From positions 1,327,001 through 1,391,000 of the forward strand of contig NZ_AAQJ02000001.1 in the NCBI RefSeq assembly GCF_000168295.1: a stretch of 64,000 bases of DNA. The letters are read 5' to 3'. Source of the stretch: Rickettsiella grylli. GTDB lineage: Bacteria; Pseudomonadota; Gammaproteobacteria; Diplorickettsiales; Diplorickettsiaceae. Below the pieces are notes generated by a model, which saw nothing but the letters and a program-made list of their open reading frames with translations, searched no databases and was not told the DNA's origin. The position numbers were made by a program, and so were the translations under genes. Below, piece by piece: positions 16,578 through 28,952 of the stretch; the first letter of the stretch is position 1, and every line of letters begins with the position of its first letter.

Positions 16578-18684
16578 CTGCACTTTTTATATAGGATTCC
16601 TTTAATCTCGCATTGGTCAGTGCATTCTCTTGCTTTAATTCAACGATGGTTTTTTGCAAACTCCTGACTTTATTTTTTAACTTACTTTCTTGTAATTCTT
16701 TTTCTAAATTTAATTTAAACTCTTCTTGATCAATATCCGTAAACTGATTGATGATGCGCAAAAAAGGACCTTCGAAGGCTTTTTTCATGGTCGTATATAA
16801 AGCGCTTTTATCAACTCGTTCGGCGTTTTGATAGCGATCCTTATAATTGTTTTTCAATTCATCTAACGCCTGGTTAATGGCGTCGACGTCTTTCGCCGAC
16901 AGTACCGCACATAAATCGCCGATAAATATTCGCACACTCTGGAACCGTTCTTCTCCAATTTCTTGACCAAATTTAAAGAAATTTCTAATTAAACAGAGCA
17001 GTTGTTTCATGAATGATAATGAATGAATATACTCTGGTTCTACTCGTGTTAACGCGAGTACATAATAATCGTGCAATTGTTGAAAAACAGTCTCTGTTTC
17101 TTGTACTGTTTTTTCTCCCACACTATTCAATGCGGTGCTCTGCGTAAACATCGACGACACTTTTTCGGGATTTTTTAAAATGGTTTGTATTGAAAGACTA
17201 TTTTTAATATCTACCGGTGATTCAGATGTGTTTTTTAACGCGAGGGGTTGATTCGAAGACGGAAATAAACGCGAAAACAAGGGGAGTGCATTCACTTCAC
17301 AGTCATTAAATGCATAAAAGTAGGCTTTACTTCGAGAATCATTGGGTTTATCGGGATAAAAATAAGATATCAGTTGATTGGATGGAGAATAGGGTTGGGA
17401 AGAAGAGGATTTCCAGGAACAGGCGCTACTCGGATCGACCCCTCGATAAATCAGATGTGCTAAATCATCTTCTGTTGCGACTTGTTGCTTTTTTTCGACT
17501 TCATTGATCACATCACCTCGATAGAGATAGGGAAATAAACTATTGCTTGAAGAACTAATCGCATGCAAACGTCTTTGAGCTTGCTTAATACGTTTCACCC
17601 CTGCTTCATGTTCTTTTTCTTTCTGTGTTTCAGGAATTTCTTTATATTTTTGATGAAACGAAGCCAGTTTATCTAAATAAATAAAATGACTTTTTTCGAG
17701 CTCTATTTTTAATCGTTGAAGATCGTCACTCAGCGCTTTCGCTAATCGCTCCATGACGGAAGAAACAACAGGAAGCGTTTGCGCTTGACCGTCTCTTTCT
17801 GCGCGATCTCTGAGTAAGATGGCTGTACGAAATGTTTTTGGTAACTGAATTAATGGATCACTTTTTTCCCAAACAGCACCCCAATGACTATCTGGATGTT
17901 TTTGAATCAGTGTATCGAGACTCTCATCCGCCGTTAAATTTTTGATCTGGGTCCATGCTGATCGTGTATTACACTGATTCAGAGAACAGGGAGACACTAA
18001 GATTTCAGTCAACAATAGACCCGGACTTTGCGTTCTTTTTTTTATTTTAAGCCATTCGAATAATTGATCCGGATCCGCGTTCGGTAGCACGACCCCTTGT
18101 GTCAGTGTATTGAGAAGCTGAATCAGTTGTTCGCACTTTTTGATTTGCCAATTTCGTAAAAGACAACCAATTTCATAGGTTAAAAGATTCACTTCAATTT
18201 GTTTTGTCAACTGTTTTGAAACAGGCTTCCGTAAGAAAATTTTGGCAAGCAGTAATTTTTCTTCTTCGGAATGGGCGGACTCGTTCATCGCATGAAGAAT
18301 AATCCGCTGCCCCACTTCTATCTGTTCTTCTTCCGTCAATAGGGGAAACCAATGTGAATCTTTTTTAAAAAAATCGAGTAATTCGGCTTCCTCTTTCTGT
18401 ATTGGTTGAAATGCAGCGGCTATCTGCATAATCTCTATACACGCATCTGCCAGTTTTTCGTTTGACACGATCGCATACAGTTTCTCACGTCCGTGATCGA
18501 CATCCTGCATACACTGCTTAATCTCGTGTTGCAACTGCTCCAAAGAGAACCTGGCGTTTACGTTTAAGAATCCAGCGATCTTTTCGAAAGCTTTACGAAA
18601 CTGACCCGCAATTTGTTTTCGTGTTTCACCCAATAAATTTATATAGTCCTCGATTAGTTTTAAATTGTCATATCGCCTAATCAT
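16375..18684 (-). pseudogene. Large effector-like protein, 5' end separated by a frameshift
   Basis: The annotated ATG at 18684 gives 769 residues of unrecognised, mostly helical protein. Residues ~660-730 are coiled coil with repeated EFKQKTA heptads, and the tail ADIATIMRSLRSLGLPQQ...HFFGSR is shared with the next gene. The same frame stays open for 87 more codons upstream (to 18945) with no start codon, and reads as ordinary protein (NYFLAIDTNVTTLRRLL, QVLYIANVFYKSG). The ATG at 18684 has AGGA directly against it and no spacer. The likely explanation is that the gene once began at 19208 and is now split by a one-base shift near 18900. Whether the 769-residue part is still made is unknown. 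Confidence 0.6.
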
Positions 18685-18896
18685 TCCTGATTTATAAAAT
18701 ACATTGGCAATATATAAAACTTGACGAGACGGGGGTTCAATGGATAAAAATTTTTTAAAGTTTCCTTTAAACGATTCAAAATTGCTCTTAAACTGTAATA
18801 ATTGCGATGAAAACTGAGGTACATCATCGGCAGTTAGCAGGCGCCTCAGTGTCGTTACGTTGGTATCGATCGCTAAAAAATAATTTTTTGCGCTCT

Positions 18897-19208
18897 CTAA
18901 ATTCGAACACTCGCATTCAATTGAGCCAAATAAGCTTCCGCTTGATCATTAATCGATAAAATAGCGTGGCGCACATCGCCTGTCGCGTCAAAATCGTACA
19001 GTGTTTTTGCTTCTCGCTCGAGTTGTTGTGCTGGATTTTTTTGATCGTGCCGGTTCTGTCGCTGTTGTTGAATGGCTTGTATAATAGAATGACCGCCTTT
19101 ATAACTGACCTTACCTGCCATATGGCCGACATGCGCTAAATGCAGAATTTCAAGTGATTCCCATATGACTTGGACTGCAGTAAACGCAGTTAACGTTTCA
19201 ATAATCAT
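18897..19208 (-). pseudogene. N-terminal piece of the split effector-like gene
   Basis: A 103-codon frame starts MIIETLTAFTAVQVIWESLE and includes HMAGKVSYKGGHSIIQAIQQ and DFDATGDVRHAILSINDQAE. Its stop at 18897-18899 lies where the frame continuing into the 769-residue gene takes over: the residues LNASVRI in this frame are followed, one base out of register, by LESAKNYFLA. It is therefore read as the first part of the same ancestral gene, which would have coded for roughly 960 residues. A conventional ribosome-binding site (AGGAGAGAGGG) precedes the ATG. Alternatively it is a separate small protein. Confidence 0.55.
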
Positions 19209-19376
19209 CCCTCTCTCCTTATTATTCGGCTTATTTTTACGTGTCTTTTCAGTATAAAGAATTAAAAAATTATTTTCCAGATTATTTTATTAATTTTTTA
19301 AAAAAACTAAAAAATTAAACATTAGTTTTATAATAAAATGAATTGATTAGAAAGCTTAATCGCTGACACACCTCAC

Positions 19377-21068
19377 TTATTTACGGTTAATCAGTGACTC
19401 CGTGTCGTTTTTTATTTTTTTAATGACTTGTTTAATGATTTTTATATCTTTTTCAGCCAAGGGTTTTTTAAGGAAATAATCGATACCCGCTTCATAACAT
19501 TTTTCTTCTACTTTTTCTCCCGCATGGGCGGTTAACGCAAAAAAGGGAAGATAAGCTTTATTATTTTTCCTCTCCCATTGACGATACTGTTGGGCCACTT
19601 CTGTTCCTGATAGGTCAGGTAAACCAATATCAAGTAATACCCACGAAAACGGTTGTGTTTTTAACGCCTTTAAGGCGGCCTTTCCTTCAGCGACCGTCAT
19701 AACGTCATACCCTAAATGAATAAGCCGTATCTTTATCGCATGACGTACCAAATCATTATCTTCAACAACCAGCACCACTTCTTTTATTTTTGTCGTCGCA
19801 TTTTCAGATATACAATCCATTGGTTTACCGATTTCTTTGGCATCTTCTTCTGCTAAAGGGAAATTGAAAGCTAAAGTAAAGCAACTTCCTTTCCCTTCTT
19901 CACTCGAGACGGTTATTTTTCCACCTAAAAGATCCACGGCTTTTTTCACTAAATATAACCCCACGCCATACCCTGTATACACGCCCCGATACGAAGGATG
20001 CGCACGATAAAATTGATCAAATATTTTTTCATGTTGATCACTCGGGATTCCAATGCCTGTGTCTTTAATCTGTATGTTTAGTCGTGCGTGTTTATCGTTA
20101 ATCCCTAAAAGATGGATTGCTACACCCACTGTTCCTTTTTCGGTAAACTTTATCGCGTTCGATATAAGATTCAGTAAAATTCGCTTGAGCTTCATGACAT
20201 CGCTCGTAATGGCCGGTAATTTTGGATCGAACTGCCATTCACTGTGTAAACCTTTCGCAACGATCGAAGGTTGCATGAGATCAGTGAGTTCTTTCATTAA
20301 ATGGGATAACTCTACTCGATCGTGGTTCAGTGCATCTTCTCTCTCCTCGAGTGCCATCACATCCATAACCGCGTTCAAGAGTTCTAAAAGTTGGTTGCCT
20401 GCTTCCATGATCCAACGGCCATGTTGCTTGTCTTGTTCGTGGGTGCCTTCTTTTGCTTGAATATTTGCAATCCCAATAATCCCCGCTAATGGGGTTCTGA
20501 GATCATGCGCCATATTCATCATGAATTTAGTTTTTGCATCATTCGCCGCTTCTGCTTTTTTTAAGGCAACCTTTAAATCAAATTGAATTTCTTTCAGTTT
20601 CGTAATATCCGTTGAAATTCCTACAACGCCTATCATTTCACCTTTTTTATTTCTTAATGGCGTTTTGTTTGATAAATAATAAAACGTTTTTCCTTCTACT
20701 TTGATGGGCGGTTCCTCTTTCGCAATACTTGGAATTCCAGATTGCATGACTTCTAATTCAGTCACTCGATAAGGTTCAAATTCTTTTGTCGGTAACTGAG
20801 CTGCATTTGCCATTTGTTCATACGTTAACCCTTCTAAATCAAATCCTGATTTTAAATGAAGTTTACGGGCTAATTCATGATTACCTCCTCGTAATAGGCC
20901 ATTTCTATCTAACCAGTAAACATTATTGGGCATAGAATGCAGAATAGTCATAAAATAATCGACAATATAATCGACATAATTCTCAATCGACATTTCTTCT
21001 GAAACAGAATGTCCTGTTATTTTAAAAATCATTTTTTTTAAATACTCAATAACTTTTTTTTCGCTCAC
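19377..21068 (-). CDS. PAS-domain hybrid histidine kinase with receiver domain
   Basis: 563 residues, no membrane segments, so cytoplasmic. Order: N-terminal helix, PAS (~38-160, with NNVYWLDRNGLLRGGN), H box FMMNMAHDLRTPLAG (phospho-acceptor His188), N box LNLISNAIKFTEKG (~299-312), G boxes DTGIGIPSDQHEKIF and GYGVGLYLVKKAV, then a receiver domain (~430-560) with acidic pocket E436/D437, acceptor Asp480 in LLDIGLPDLSG and the Lys in FLKKPL. It is the last gene of a run that begins with a cyclodipeptide synthase at 25785. Its kinase core is almost identical at DNA level to those at 23910-25037 and 27781-28896, while the PAS sensor part differs. It is the only one of the three with its own receiver. 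Confidence 0.9.
   Translation of the reverse strand: MSEKKVIEYLKKMIFKITGHSVSEEMSIENYVDYIVDYFMTILHSMPNNVYWLDRNGLLRGGNHELARKLHLKSGFDLEGLTYEQMANAAQLPTKEFEPYRVTELEVMQSGIPSIAKEEPPIKVEGKTFYYLSNKTPLRNKKGEMIGVVGISTDITKLKEIQFDLKVALKKAEAANDAKTKFMMNMAHDLRTPLAGIIGIANIQAKEGTHEQDKQHGRWIMEAGNQLLELLNAVMDVMALEEREDALNHDRVELSHLMKELTDLMQPSIVAKGLHSEWQFDPKLPAITSDVMKLKRILLNLISNAIKFTEKGTVGVAIHLLGINDKHARLNIQIKDTGIGIPSDQHEKIFDQFYRAHPSYRGVYTGYGVGLYLVKKAVDLLGGKITVSSEEGKGSCFTLAFNFPLAEEDAKEIGKPMDCISENATTKIKEVVLVVEDNDLVRHAIKIRLIHLGYDVMTVAEGKAALKALKTQPFSWVLLDIGLPDLSGTEVAQQYRQWERKNNKAYLPFFALTAHAGEKVEEKCYEAGIDYFLKKPLAEKDIKIIKQVIKKIKNDTESLINRK
19814..20525. repeat. Histidine-kinase core, repeat copy 1
   Basis: About 710 bases encoding the H box through the ATPase domain, near-identical to 23936-24650 and 27809-28506. 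Sequence similarity falls off abruptly in the PAS-coding part on one side and after the G2 box on the other. Confidence 0.88.
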
Positions 21069-21152
21069 AATAAAATCTCCGATTTATTTAATTATAATTA
21101 TAAACTATCAAACATTATTTTTAATCTTATCTCATTCTCTCTTTTAAATTTT

Positions 21153-22943
21153 TTATAGAACTTTATTTTTTTCTAAAAATGTATGCAGATCATAAACCGT
21201 GTAAATAGAAAGCAACTTTGTTGCATCGACCTGTGATACATCCCGTTTAAGTTCTTTCAAAAATTGGACTATTAATCCCTGCCTATTTATATAAAAAAAA
21301 TTATTTTCAGTTAAATGAGGAATATTTAATAATCGGTTTAAAATGAATAATAACTTTCCTTCAAACTTAATATTTATTTTATTTTCGTTAAAATTATTTT
21401 TTTCATTACTCCTTTGTTCTCCGTAAATTAAGTTATGATTTAATGTTAAGCGATCCACTTTTCCATGGGGTGACACTGGGAAAGTATTCCGTGGAAAATA
21501 AACAACAGGAATCGCATAAAACGGTAAGCGTTTTTTTAAAAAAGTGATGTAATCCTTAATATTGAAAATTTTATCACATTGAATATAAGCAACTAAGAAT
21601 TGTTCTGTTGAATCTAACGAAGAATGATGTAAAACAATTGCTTTTTCAATTTTGGGATAACTGTTCAAAATATTTTCTACTTCAAGAAGATCAACGCTAA
21701 TTCCCATTATTTTAATTTGAGTGTCTGCCCTTCCTCGAAAAGCAATATTCCCATCCATTAAATAACATCCGACATCCCCGGACTTATAAAAAATTTCATT
21801 TTTACCGTTCGTTGATGAAAACGAAATAAACTTTTCTTTCGTTAACGTCGGCTGATTGAGATAACCTTGAGAGACACCACTCCCCCCAATATAAATTTCC
21901 CCCTGTATTTCCGGTGGACATTCTTTAAGTTGCTCATTAAGAATTTTTATTTTTGTGTTAGGAAAAGGTTTTCCCAGGGGTACTAAAGAAAGCTCATTGA
22001 ATGGTGACATCGTCTCATCACATTCGAAATAGGTGCTGTCTATAGTGGTTTCAGTGGTCCCATAAGAATTAATTAAACGCGCATCCGCACTTAAATAAGT
22101 CTTCGCTTCTTTATATTCTTTTAAAGTCCATATATCCGATCCACAAATAAGTAAACGCATAAAATGCAAATCTAATTTTTCTTTTTTAAGATAATAGATT
22201 AATTTTCTTAATACGATCGGTGTAAATTCAGCGATGGTGATGGCATTTTTTTTAAGCGTTTTATAAAGTCTTTCTGGATTGAGTATTATTTCAGTGGGGC
22301 ATATTACTAATTGCGCCCCTGAAGCAAGAGCCCTTATTATATCGCCAGAACAGACATCAAAACCAAAATTGGCTATTTGTAAATGACGATCGAGATACGT
22401 TAAATGATAAACCTGTTTCCAGGCCTCATATATACTCGAGATATTCGCATGCGTTATGGGAACACCTTTCGGTTTTCCGGTTGAACCGGAGGTATAAGCA
22501 ATATAAGCTATCGTGTCAGCGCCCATCGTGTCATTTAAATCATCCTTTGAAAAGTTATTTTTTGGATTATTTTTACTATCCAGTAAAATAATGGTCAGCG
22601 AACTATTTAAAAAATATTTTTTATAAATTTCTTCATCGGTAATGATAAAATTTACTTTGGAATCATTCATAATAAAATTTATCCGTGTACTCGGATAATT
22701 GGGATCAATAGGGACGTACGCTGCGCCTAATTTCCATAATGCAAGGATACTAATCACTCTTTCTAAAAAATTTTCAGAAATAAGTGCAACACTCGTTCCA
22801 TTTCTTACCGCTTTACTTTTTAAATAATGGGCTAATTGATTCGATTGTTTATTTAATTCTTTATAGGAATATCGTTGATTTCTATAACTTAATGCGGGGC
22901 GTTCTGAATACAATAAACATTGATTCTTAAATAGATTTAACAT
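21153..22943 (-). CDS. Stand-alone NRPS-type adenylation protein with degenerate carrier domain
   Basis: 596 residues. Adenylation core motifs: A3 YTSGSTGKPKGV (~150-161), A4 NFGFDVCSGD, A5 NSYGTTETTID, A7 YKSGD, A8 GRADTQIKIMG, A10 with catalytic Lys495 in SPHGKVDR. Lining the residues up by eye with GrsA gives a ten-residue pocket code D-V-G-E-L-C-S-I-D-K, close to the ornithine code D-V-G-E-I-G-S-I-D-K. After residue ~525 a carrier-like segment follows, but where DNFFxLGGxSL is expected it reads NNFFYINRQGL: the phosphopantetheine Ser is Gly556. There is no condensation or thioesterase domain. It could adenylate a basic amino acid for another protein, or act as a ligase without thiolation. 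It lies 34 bases after the GNAT gene in the same orientation. Confidence 0.85.
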   Translation of the reverse strand: MLNLFKNQCLLYSERPALSYRNQRYSYKELNKQSNQLAHYLKSKAVRNGTSVALISENFLERVISILALWKLGAAYVPIDPNYPSTRINFIMNDSKVNFIITDEEIYKKYFLNSSLTIILLDSKNNPKNNFSKDDLNDTMGADTIAYIAYTSGSTGKPKGVPITHANISSIYEAWKQVYHLTYLDRHLQIANFGFDVCSGDIIRALASGAQLVICPTEIILNPERLYKTLKKNAITIAEFTPIVLRKLIYYLKKEKLDLHFMRLLICGSDIWTLKEYKEAKTYLSADARLINSYGTTETTIDSTYFECDETMSPFNELSLVPLGKPFPNTKIKILNEQLKECPPEIQGEIYIGGSGVSQGYLNQPTLTKEKFISFSSTNGKNEIFYKSGDVGCYLMDGNIAFRGRADTQIKIMGISVDLLEVENILNSYPKIEKAIVLHHSSLDSTEQFLVAYIQCDKIFNIKDYITFLKKRLPFYAIPVVYFPRNTFPVSPHGKVDRLTLNHNLIYGEQRSNEKNNFNENKINIKFEGKLLFILNRLLNIPHLTENNFFYINRQGLIVQFLKELKRDVSQVDATKLLSIYTVYDLHTFLEKNKVL

Positions 22944-22977
22944 TGTTTTTTATTTTAATATTTTTTTGTAAAAAAAA

Positions 22978-23907
22978 TTAACCTATTTCTAAAGAGGTTA
23001 ATGCGTAAACTTGATGCGCTTCTTTATTTTGTTCCTTCACTAAATGCGCTGTGCCTTTATACATTCTTGTTGTTTCAAATGTTTTATACAAACCATATTG
23101 TGTCGCTAATTTTACGGCAGATGAATTTGTTTCAGGGATATCCATTTGCATTAATTTACCGTTAAATTTATAAGCGAATGATTCATACAACTTTTTTGCT
23201 ATGCGTTCATTTTTAGCAAACAACGGCGCTATTTTATTCCCATTAAGACATTGGCTAACAACACCATACCCGCAGATTTTTTCTTTTTCCACGGCAACTA
23301 ATAAATAAGATTCTGGCATTTTTATCCATTTTTTCAAAAAATCTTCACGATGATATAAAAATACATTGGCGTCATAATCAATTAATTGATTGATATCTAC
23401 ATTTTCTTGACCCCTTATTTTTAGTTCTTTTTCAGGTTTACAAAAATCATTTTTAAAGGTCTGTGACTTTACTATGCCAGAAAAGCGAAAATTATTATGA
23501 TAAGGCATAAAGCCATATTTTCTTTGATAATTTCCTACTTGCTGTTTTACACCATTAACCCCCAATAAAGCACAATCGTTCAATTCAGTTAAGACAGTCT
23601 TCGCTAAAATTTCTCCTATCCCTAATTGTCTATACGTGGGGTCAACGATAAAAATGCCTAAAAAAGAAAAATCTTTGGCATAACGTACGGCTGATAACGA
23701 TGCAATTAATTGATTGTTGTTGGTAAATAATCCTTTATGTCCATTCGGACAGATACTATAAAATGGCACATATTCATGGGCGCCAGAATTCCATCCTTCT
23801 CTCCCTGTCCATTCTTTCGTTACCTTTTTAAATTCCCAGAAGGTTAACGTTCGTACAAAAAAATTATTTCCGTTGCTTGGGAAACTCGTTTTAAATAAAA
23901 AAGACAT
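22978..23907 (-). CDS. GNAT-family N-acetyltransferase (YitH-like, two-part)
   Basis: 309 residues. The N-terminal GNAT domain contains the acetyl-CoA loop region IFIVDPTYRQLGIGEILAKT (~85-105) and a following LGVNGVKQQVGNYQRKYGF. The C-terminal half (~180-300) resembles the Acetyltransf_18/DUF1248 partner domain, with YLLVAVEKEKICGYGVV and a GLYKTFETTRMYKG ending. The start lies 2 bases after the stop of the upstream kinase gene and the adenylation gene follows closely, so all belong to one operon. The substrate is unknown. The context makes an amino-acid side chain or the cyclodipeptide itself a reasonable candidate. Confidence 0.8.
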   Translation of the reverse strand: MSFLFKTSFPSNGNNFFVRTLTFWEFKKVTKEWTGREGWNSGAHEYVPFYSICPNGHKGLFTNNNQLIASLSAVRYAKDFSFLGIFIVDPTYRQLGIGEILAKTVLTELNDCALLGVNGVKQQVGNYQRKYGFMPYHNNFRFSGIVKSQTFKNDFCKPEKELKIRGQENVDINQLIDYDANVFLYHREDFLKKWIKMPESYLLVAVEKEKICGYGVVSQCLNGNKIAPLFAKNERIAKKLYESFAYKFNGKLMQMDIPETNSSAVKLATQYGLYKTFETTRMYKGTAHLVKEQNKEAHQVYALTSLEIG

Positions 23908-23909
23908 GA

Positions 23910-26355
<2,446 letters not shown>

Positions 26356-27039
26356 TTATTTTTTAGTGCTATTCGTTAAAACGTCTATTTCTAGATCTTC
26401 TTCCAGTAAATAAATCCAACCTTCGATAATCGCGCGACTTACAATTTCAAGCTGTGATTTACATTGTAATTTTTGTTTTAGTTGTTTTATTATCGATTCT
26501 ATTCTTTTTTTAGAAAGATTTAGTAGGGATGCCATTTTTGTGGATGAAAACCCGTGAAGTATACATTTCAATACTTGTACTTCACGTTTTGTAATATATT
26601 TTTCACCCCAAACAAAGCCTAAATAAAATCTTTGCTCATCGCTGCTCAATTTACCTGCTTTTTTTCGAATATCTATATCAATATCATCAATAATAATATT
26701 GGTTGATATAATAGCTACCAAATCGCCGTTATCTTTGCGCAGTCCAGTTTTACTCACGAGCACTCTATGCATCCCCGATGTGCCTTGTATCATTTCTACG
26801 GTATTAATTTTTATTTTCCTCTTCAAAATAAGTTCATTATCTGCCTTAATGAAAGATTCTGCTAGAGCCCTCCATATCATTTCATGATCGTTCTTCCCTT
26901 TAATGCTTTTAGGCGAATCCAATCCTGCTTCTTCTGCTACTGATTCACTACATTTAATATAATTTGAATTCAAATCTTTAAGAACATAGTAATTATTGTT
27001 TTTAAAAAATTTATTTAAAATTTTATTAATAGAATTCAT
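26356..27039 (-). CDS. PAS-LuxR family transcriptional regulator
   Basis: 227 residues. The N-terminal PAS-like domain (~15-120) has YYVLKDLNSNYIKCSE and SIKGKNDHEMIW, resembling the PAS of the kinase at 27781-28896 (KDLIGKTDFDLPW). The C-terminal LuxR helix-turn-helix (~145-205) has ITKREVQVLKCILHGFSSTK, MASLLNLSKKRIESIIKQLK and SQLEIVSRAI. It lies on the same strand between the two CDPS-kinase pairs. It is the only clear DNA-binding output protein in the cluster, so it is a candidate regulator of the CDPS genes or their response. No receiver domain is present, so control by direct ligand binding to PAS is more likely than phosphorylation. Confidence 0.82.
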   Translation of the reverse strand: MNSINKILNKFFKNNNYYVLKDLNSNYIKCSESVAEEAGLDSPKSIKGKNDHEMIWRALAESFIKADNELILKRKIKINTVEMIQGTSGMHRVLVSKTGLRKDNGDLVAIISTNIIIDDIDIDIRKKAGKLSSDEQRFYLGFVWGEKYITKREVQVLKCILHGFSSTKMASLLNLSKKRIESIIKQLKQKLQCKSQLEIVSRAIIEGWIYLLEEDLEIDVLTNSTKK

Positions 27040-27067
27040 TCCTTAATTACCCTATTTTAAACTTTAG

Positions 27068-27592
27068 TTACTTTTGAAATAACTTAAGTCCTTTCTGATA
27101 TCGAGATATTTTATCAAGATAATGCTGTGAATAGTTCTTTAAATTCTCTATTTGGTTTTCGGTCAATTTTGACTTAATTCTACCGGTACCAATTATAAGG
27201 GATCCATCAGGAATTTTTTGATTTTCAAGGACCAATGCATTTGCCCCTACTATACAATTTCTACCGACCACTGCATTGGATAGCACGGTAGCGCCTATCG
27301 CAATGACAGAATTGTCGCCAATGCTTTTTCCATGAAATACAGCATTGTGTCCAATCGTAACCCCTTTACCAATCTTCATTGGACAATCCGGATCAGTATG
27401 CAAAACAGCTCCATCCTGAATATTCGTATTCTCACCAATCTCAATAACCGCATTATCAGCGCGGATAACAGTATTAGGAAGAATAATAACATTGTTGTGA
27501 ATAATCACTGCCCCAATAACAATAGCACTTTCAGCAATAAAATAATGATTACCTAATAGTTTTGGTATTTTATCTTCGAAGGAATAAAGCAT
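27068..27592 (-). CDS. Gamma-carbonic-anhydrase-like hexapeptide protein (YrdA/PaaY type)
   Basis: 174 residues of left-handed beta-helix repeats (V.IG....I..N.VI). The three zinc-ligand His positions of the family are present: His in GAVLHTD and two in IGHNAVFHGKSIG. A GENTNIQDG motif is also typical. Members may hydrate CO2 or have lost that activity. It follows the second CDPS-kinase pair in the same orientation after a 188-base gap, so membership of that unit is uncertain. Confidence 0.85.
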   Translation of the reverse strand: MLYSFEDKIPKLLGNHYFIAESAIVIGAVIIHNNVIILPNTVIRADNAVIEIGENTNIQDGAVLHTDPDCPMKIGKGVTIGHNAVFHGKSIGDNSVIAIGATVLSNAVVGRNCIVGANALVLENQKIPDGSLIIGTGRIKSKLTENQIENLKNYSQHYLDKISRYQKGLKLFQK

Positions 27593-27780
27593 TTTAAGAA
27601 TCCTCCTATGTATAGGTGATACTACAAATTTTTACAGAAAATAAATTCGGCTAATTATTATATCAATCACCATGAGGATTTAATAATTTCAAATTCAGTC
27701 CCTCATTAAACATTTTTATCAATGCGTCTCTAGACCGCCTTGTATTTTCTAATAATTTTCAACTATTCCAAAAAAAATAA

Positions 27781-28896
27781 TCAGTCTCCAGGAAACGTAA
27801 TTTTCACTTCTTCTGCTAAAGGGAAATTAAATACTAAAGTAAAGCAACTGCCTTTTCCTTCTTCGCTCGAGACCGTTATTTTTCCACCTAAAAGATCTAC
27901 GGCTTTTTTCACTAAATATAACCCCACGCCATAGCCTGAATACACGCCCCGATACGAAGGATGTGCACGATAAAATTGATCAAATATTTTTTCATGTTGA
28001 TCACTTGGGATTCCAATGCCTGTGTCTTTAATCTGTATTTCTATTCGTGCATGGTTATCGTTCATTCCTAAAAGATGGATTGCTACACCCACTGTTCCTT
28101 TTTCGGTAAACTTTATCGCGTTCGATATAAGATTCAGTAAAATTCGCTTGAGCTTCATGTAATCGCTCGTAATGACCGGTAATTTTGGATCGAACTGCCA
28201 TTCACTGTGTAAACCTTTCGCAACGATCGAAGGTTGCATGAGATCAGTGAGCTCTTTCATTAAATGGGATAACTCTATTCGATCGTGGTTCAGTGCATCT
28301 TCTCTCTCCTCGAGTGCCATCACATCCATAACCGCATTCAATAGTTCTAAAAGCTGATTGCCGGCCTCCATGATCCAACGGCCATATTGTTGTTGATCAT
28401 CGAGACATTTTTTCTCGTTTGCTTGGATACTTGCAATCCCAATAATCCCTGCTAACGGGGTTCTCAGATCGTGCGCCATATTCATCATGAACTGTTGTTT
28501 TGCGAGTTCGGCCTGTTTACTTGCGGTGATATCTAACGAGATTCCAATTATGCCAATAACTTTTTGGGTATTCGGTTCGTAAAGTGGAATTTTTCGAGAT
28601 AAGAAAAAAGCTTTTTTTCCTTCATAACCGGTCACTTCTTCTTCAATAGAATATTCCTTTTGCGTTTCCAAAACATGTTCATCTATTTTTTTCAAATAAA
28701 TTGCTTGCTTTTTCCAAGGTAAATCAAAATCAGTTTTTCCAATCAAATCCTTGCCTGTTTTATAACCTAAAAAAATAGCTTGGGCATCATTCGATCCTTG
28801 ATAAATACCTTTGTTATCTTTCCAATAAATATGTCCTGGGGCTTTTGCTAGGATATTTAATAAACTTTCATACGTTGTTATTGTGGTCATATTCAA
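27781..28896 (-). CDS. PAS-domain histidine kinase, downstream of CDPS gene 2
   Basis: 371 residues, soluble. PAS domain ~10-125 (GHIYWKDNKGIYQGSN ... GIIGISLDIT), H box with His142, N and G boxes intact (IKDTGIGIPSDQHEK, GYGVGLYLVKKAV). It ends EEVKITFPGD just after the ATPase domain, so it has no receiver. It lies 56 bases after the second cyclodipeptide synthase gene, repeating the CDPS-then-kinase order seen at 23910-25785. Its PAS sequence differs strongly from those of the other two kinases, which suggests a different signal with a common output. Confidence 0.9.
   Translation of the reverse strand: MNMTTITTYESLLNILAKAPGHIYWKDNKGIYQGSNDAQAIFLGYKTGKDLIGKTDFDLPWKKQAIYLKKIDEHVLETQKEYSIEEEVTGYEGKKAFFLSRKIPLYEPNTQKVIGIIGISLDITASKQAELAKQQFMMNMAHDLRTPLAGIIGIASIQANEKKCLDDQQQYGRWIMEAGNQLLELLNAVMDVMALEEREDALNHDRIELSHLMKELTDLMQPSIVAKGLHSEWQFDPKLPVITSDYMKLKRILLNLISNAIKFTEKGTVGVAIHLLGMNDNHARIEIQIKDTGIGIPSDQHEKIFDQFYRAHPSYRGVYSGYGVGLYLVKKAVDLLGGKITVSSEEGKGSCFTLVFNFPLAEEVKITFPGD
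27809..28506. repeat. Histidine-kinase core, repeat copy 3
   Basis: Third copy of the near-identical kinase core. It resembles copy 2 most closely and shares with it a few extra bases beyond the H box (QQFMMNM in place of TKFMMNM). Confidence 0.88.
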
Positions 28897-28952
28897 CTTT
28901 CTTTTAAATTTAGAAATTTTAGTTCGTTTTTAAGATTTTAATAAAAAACGTC

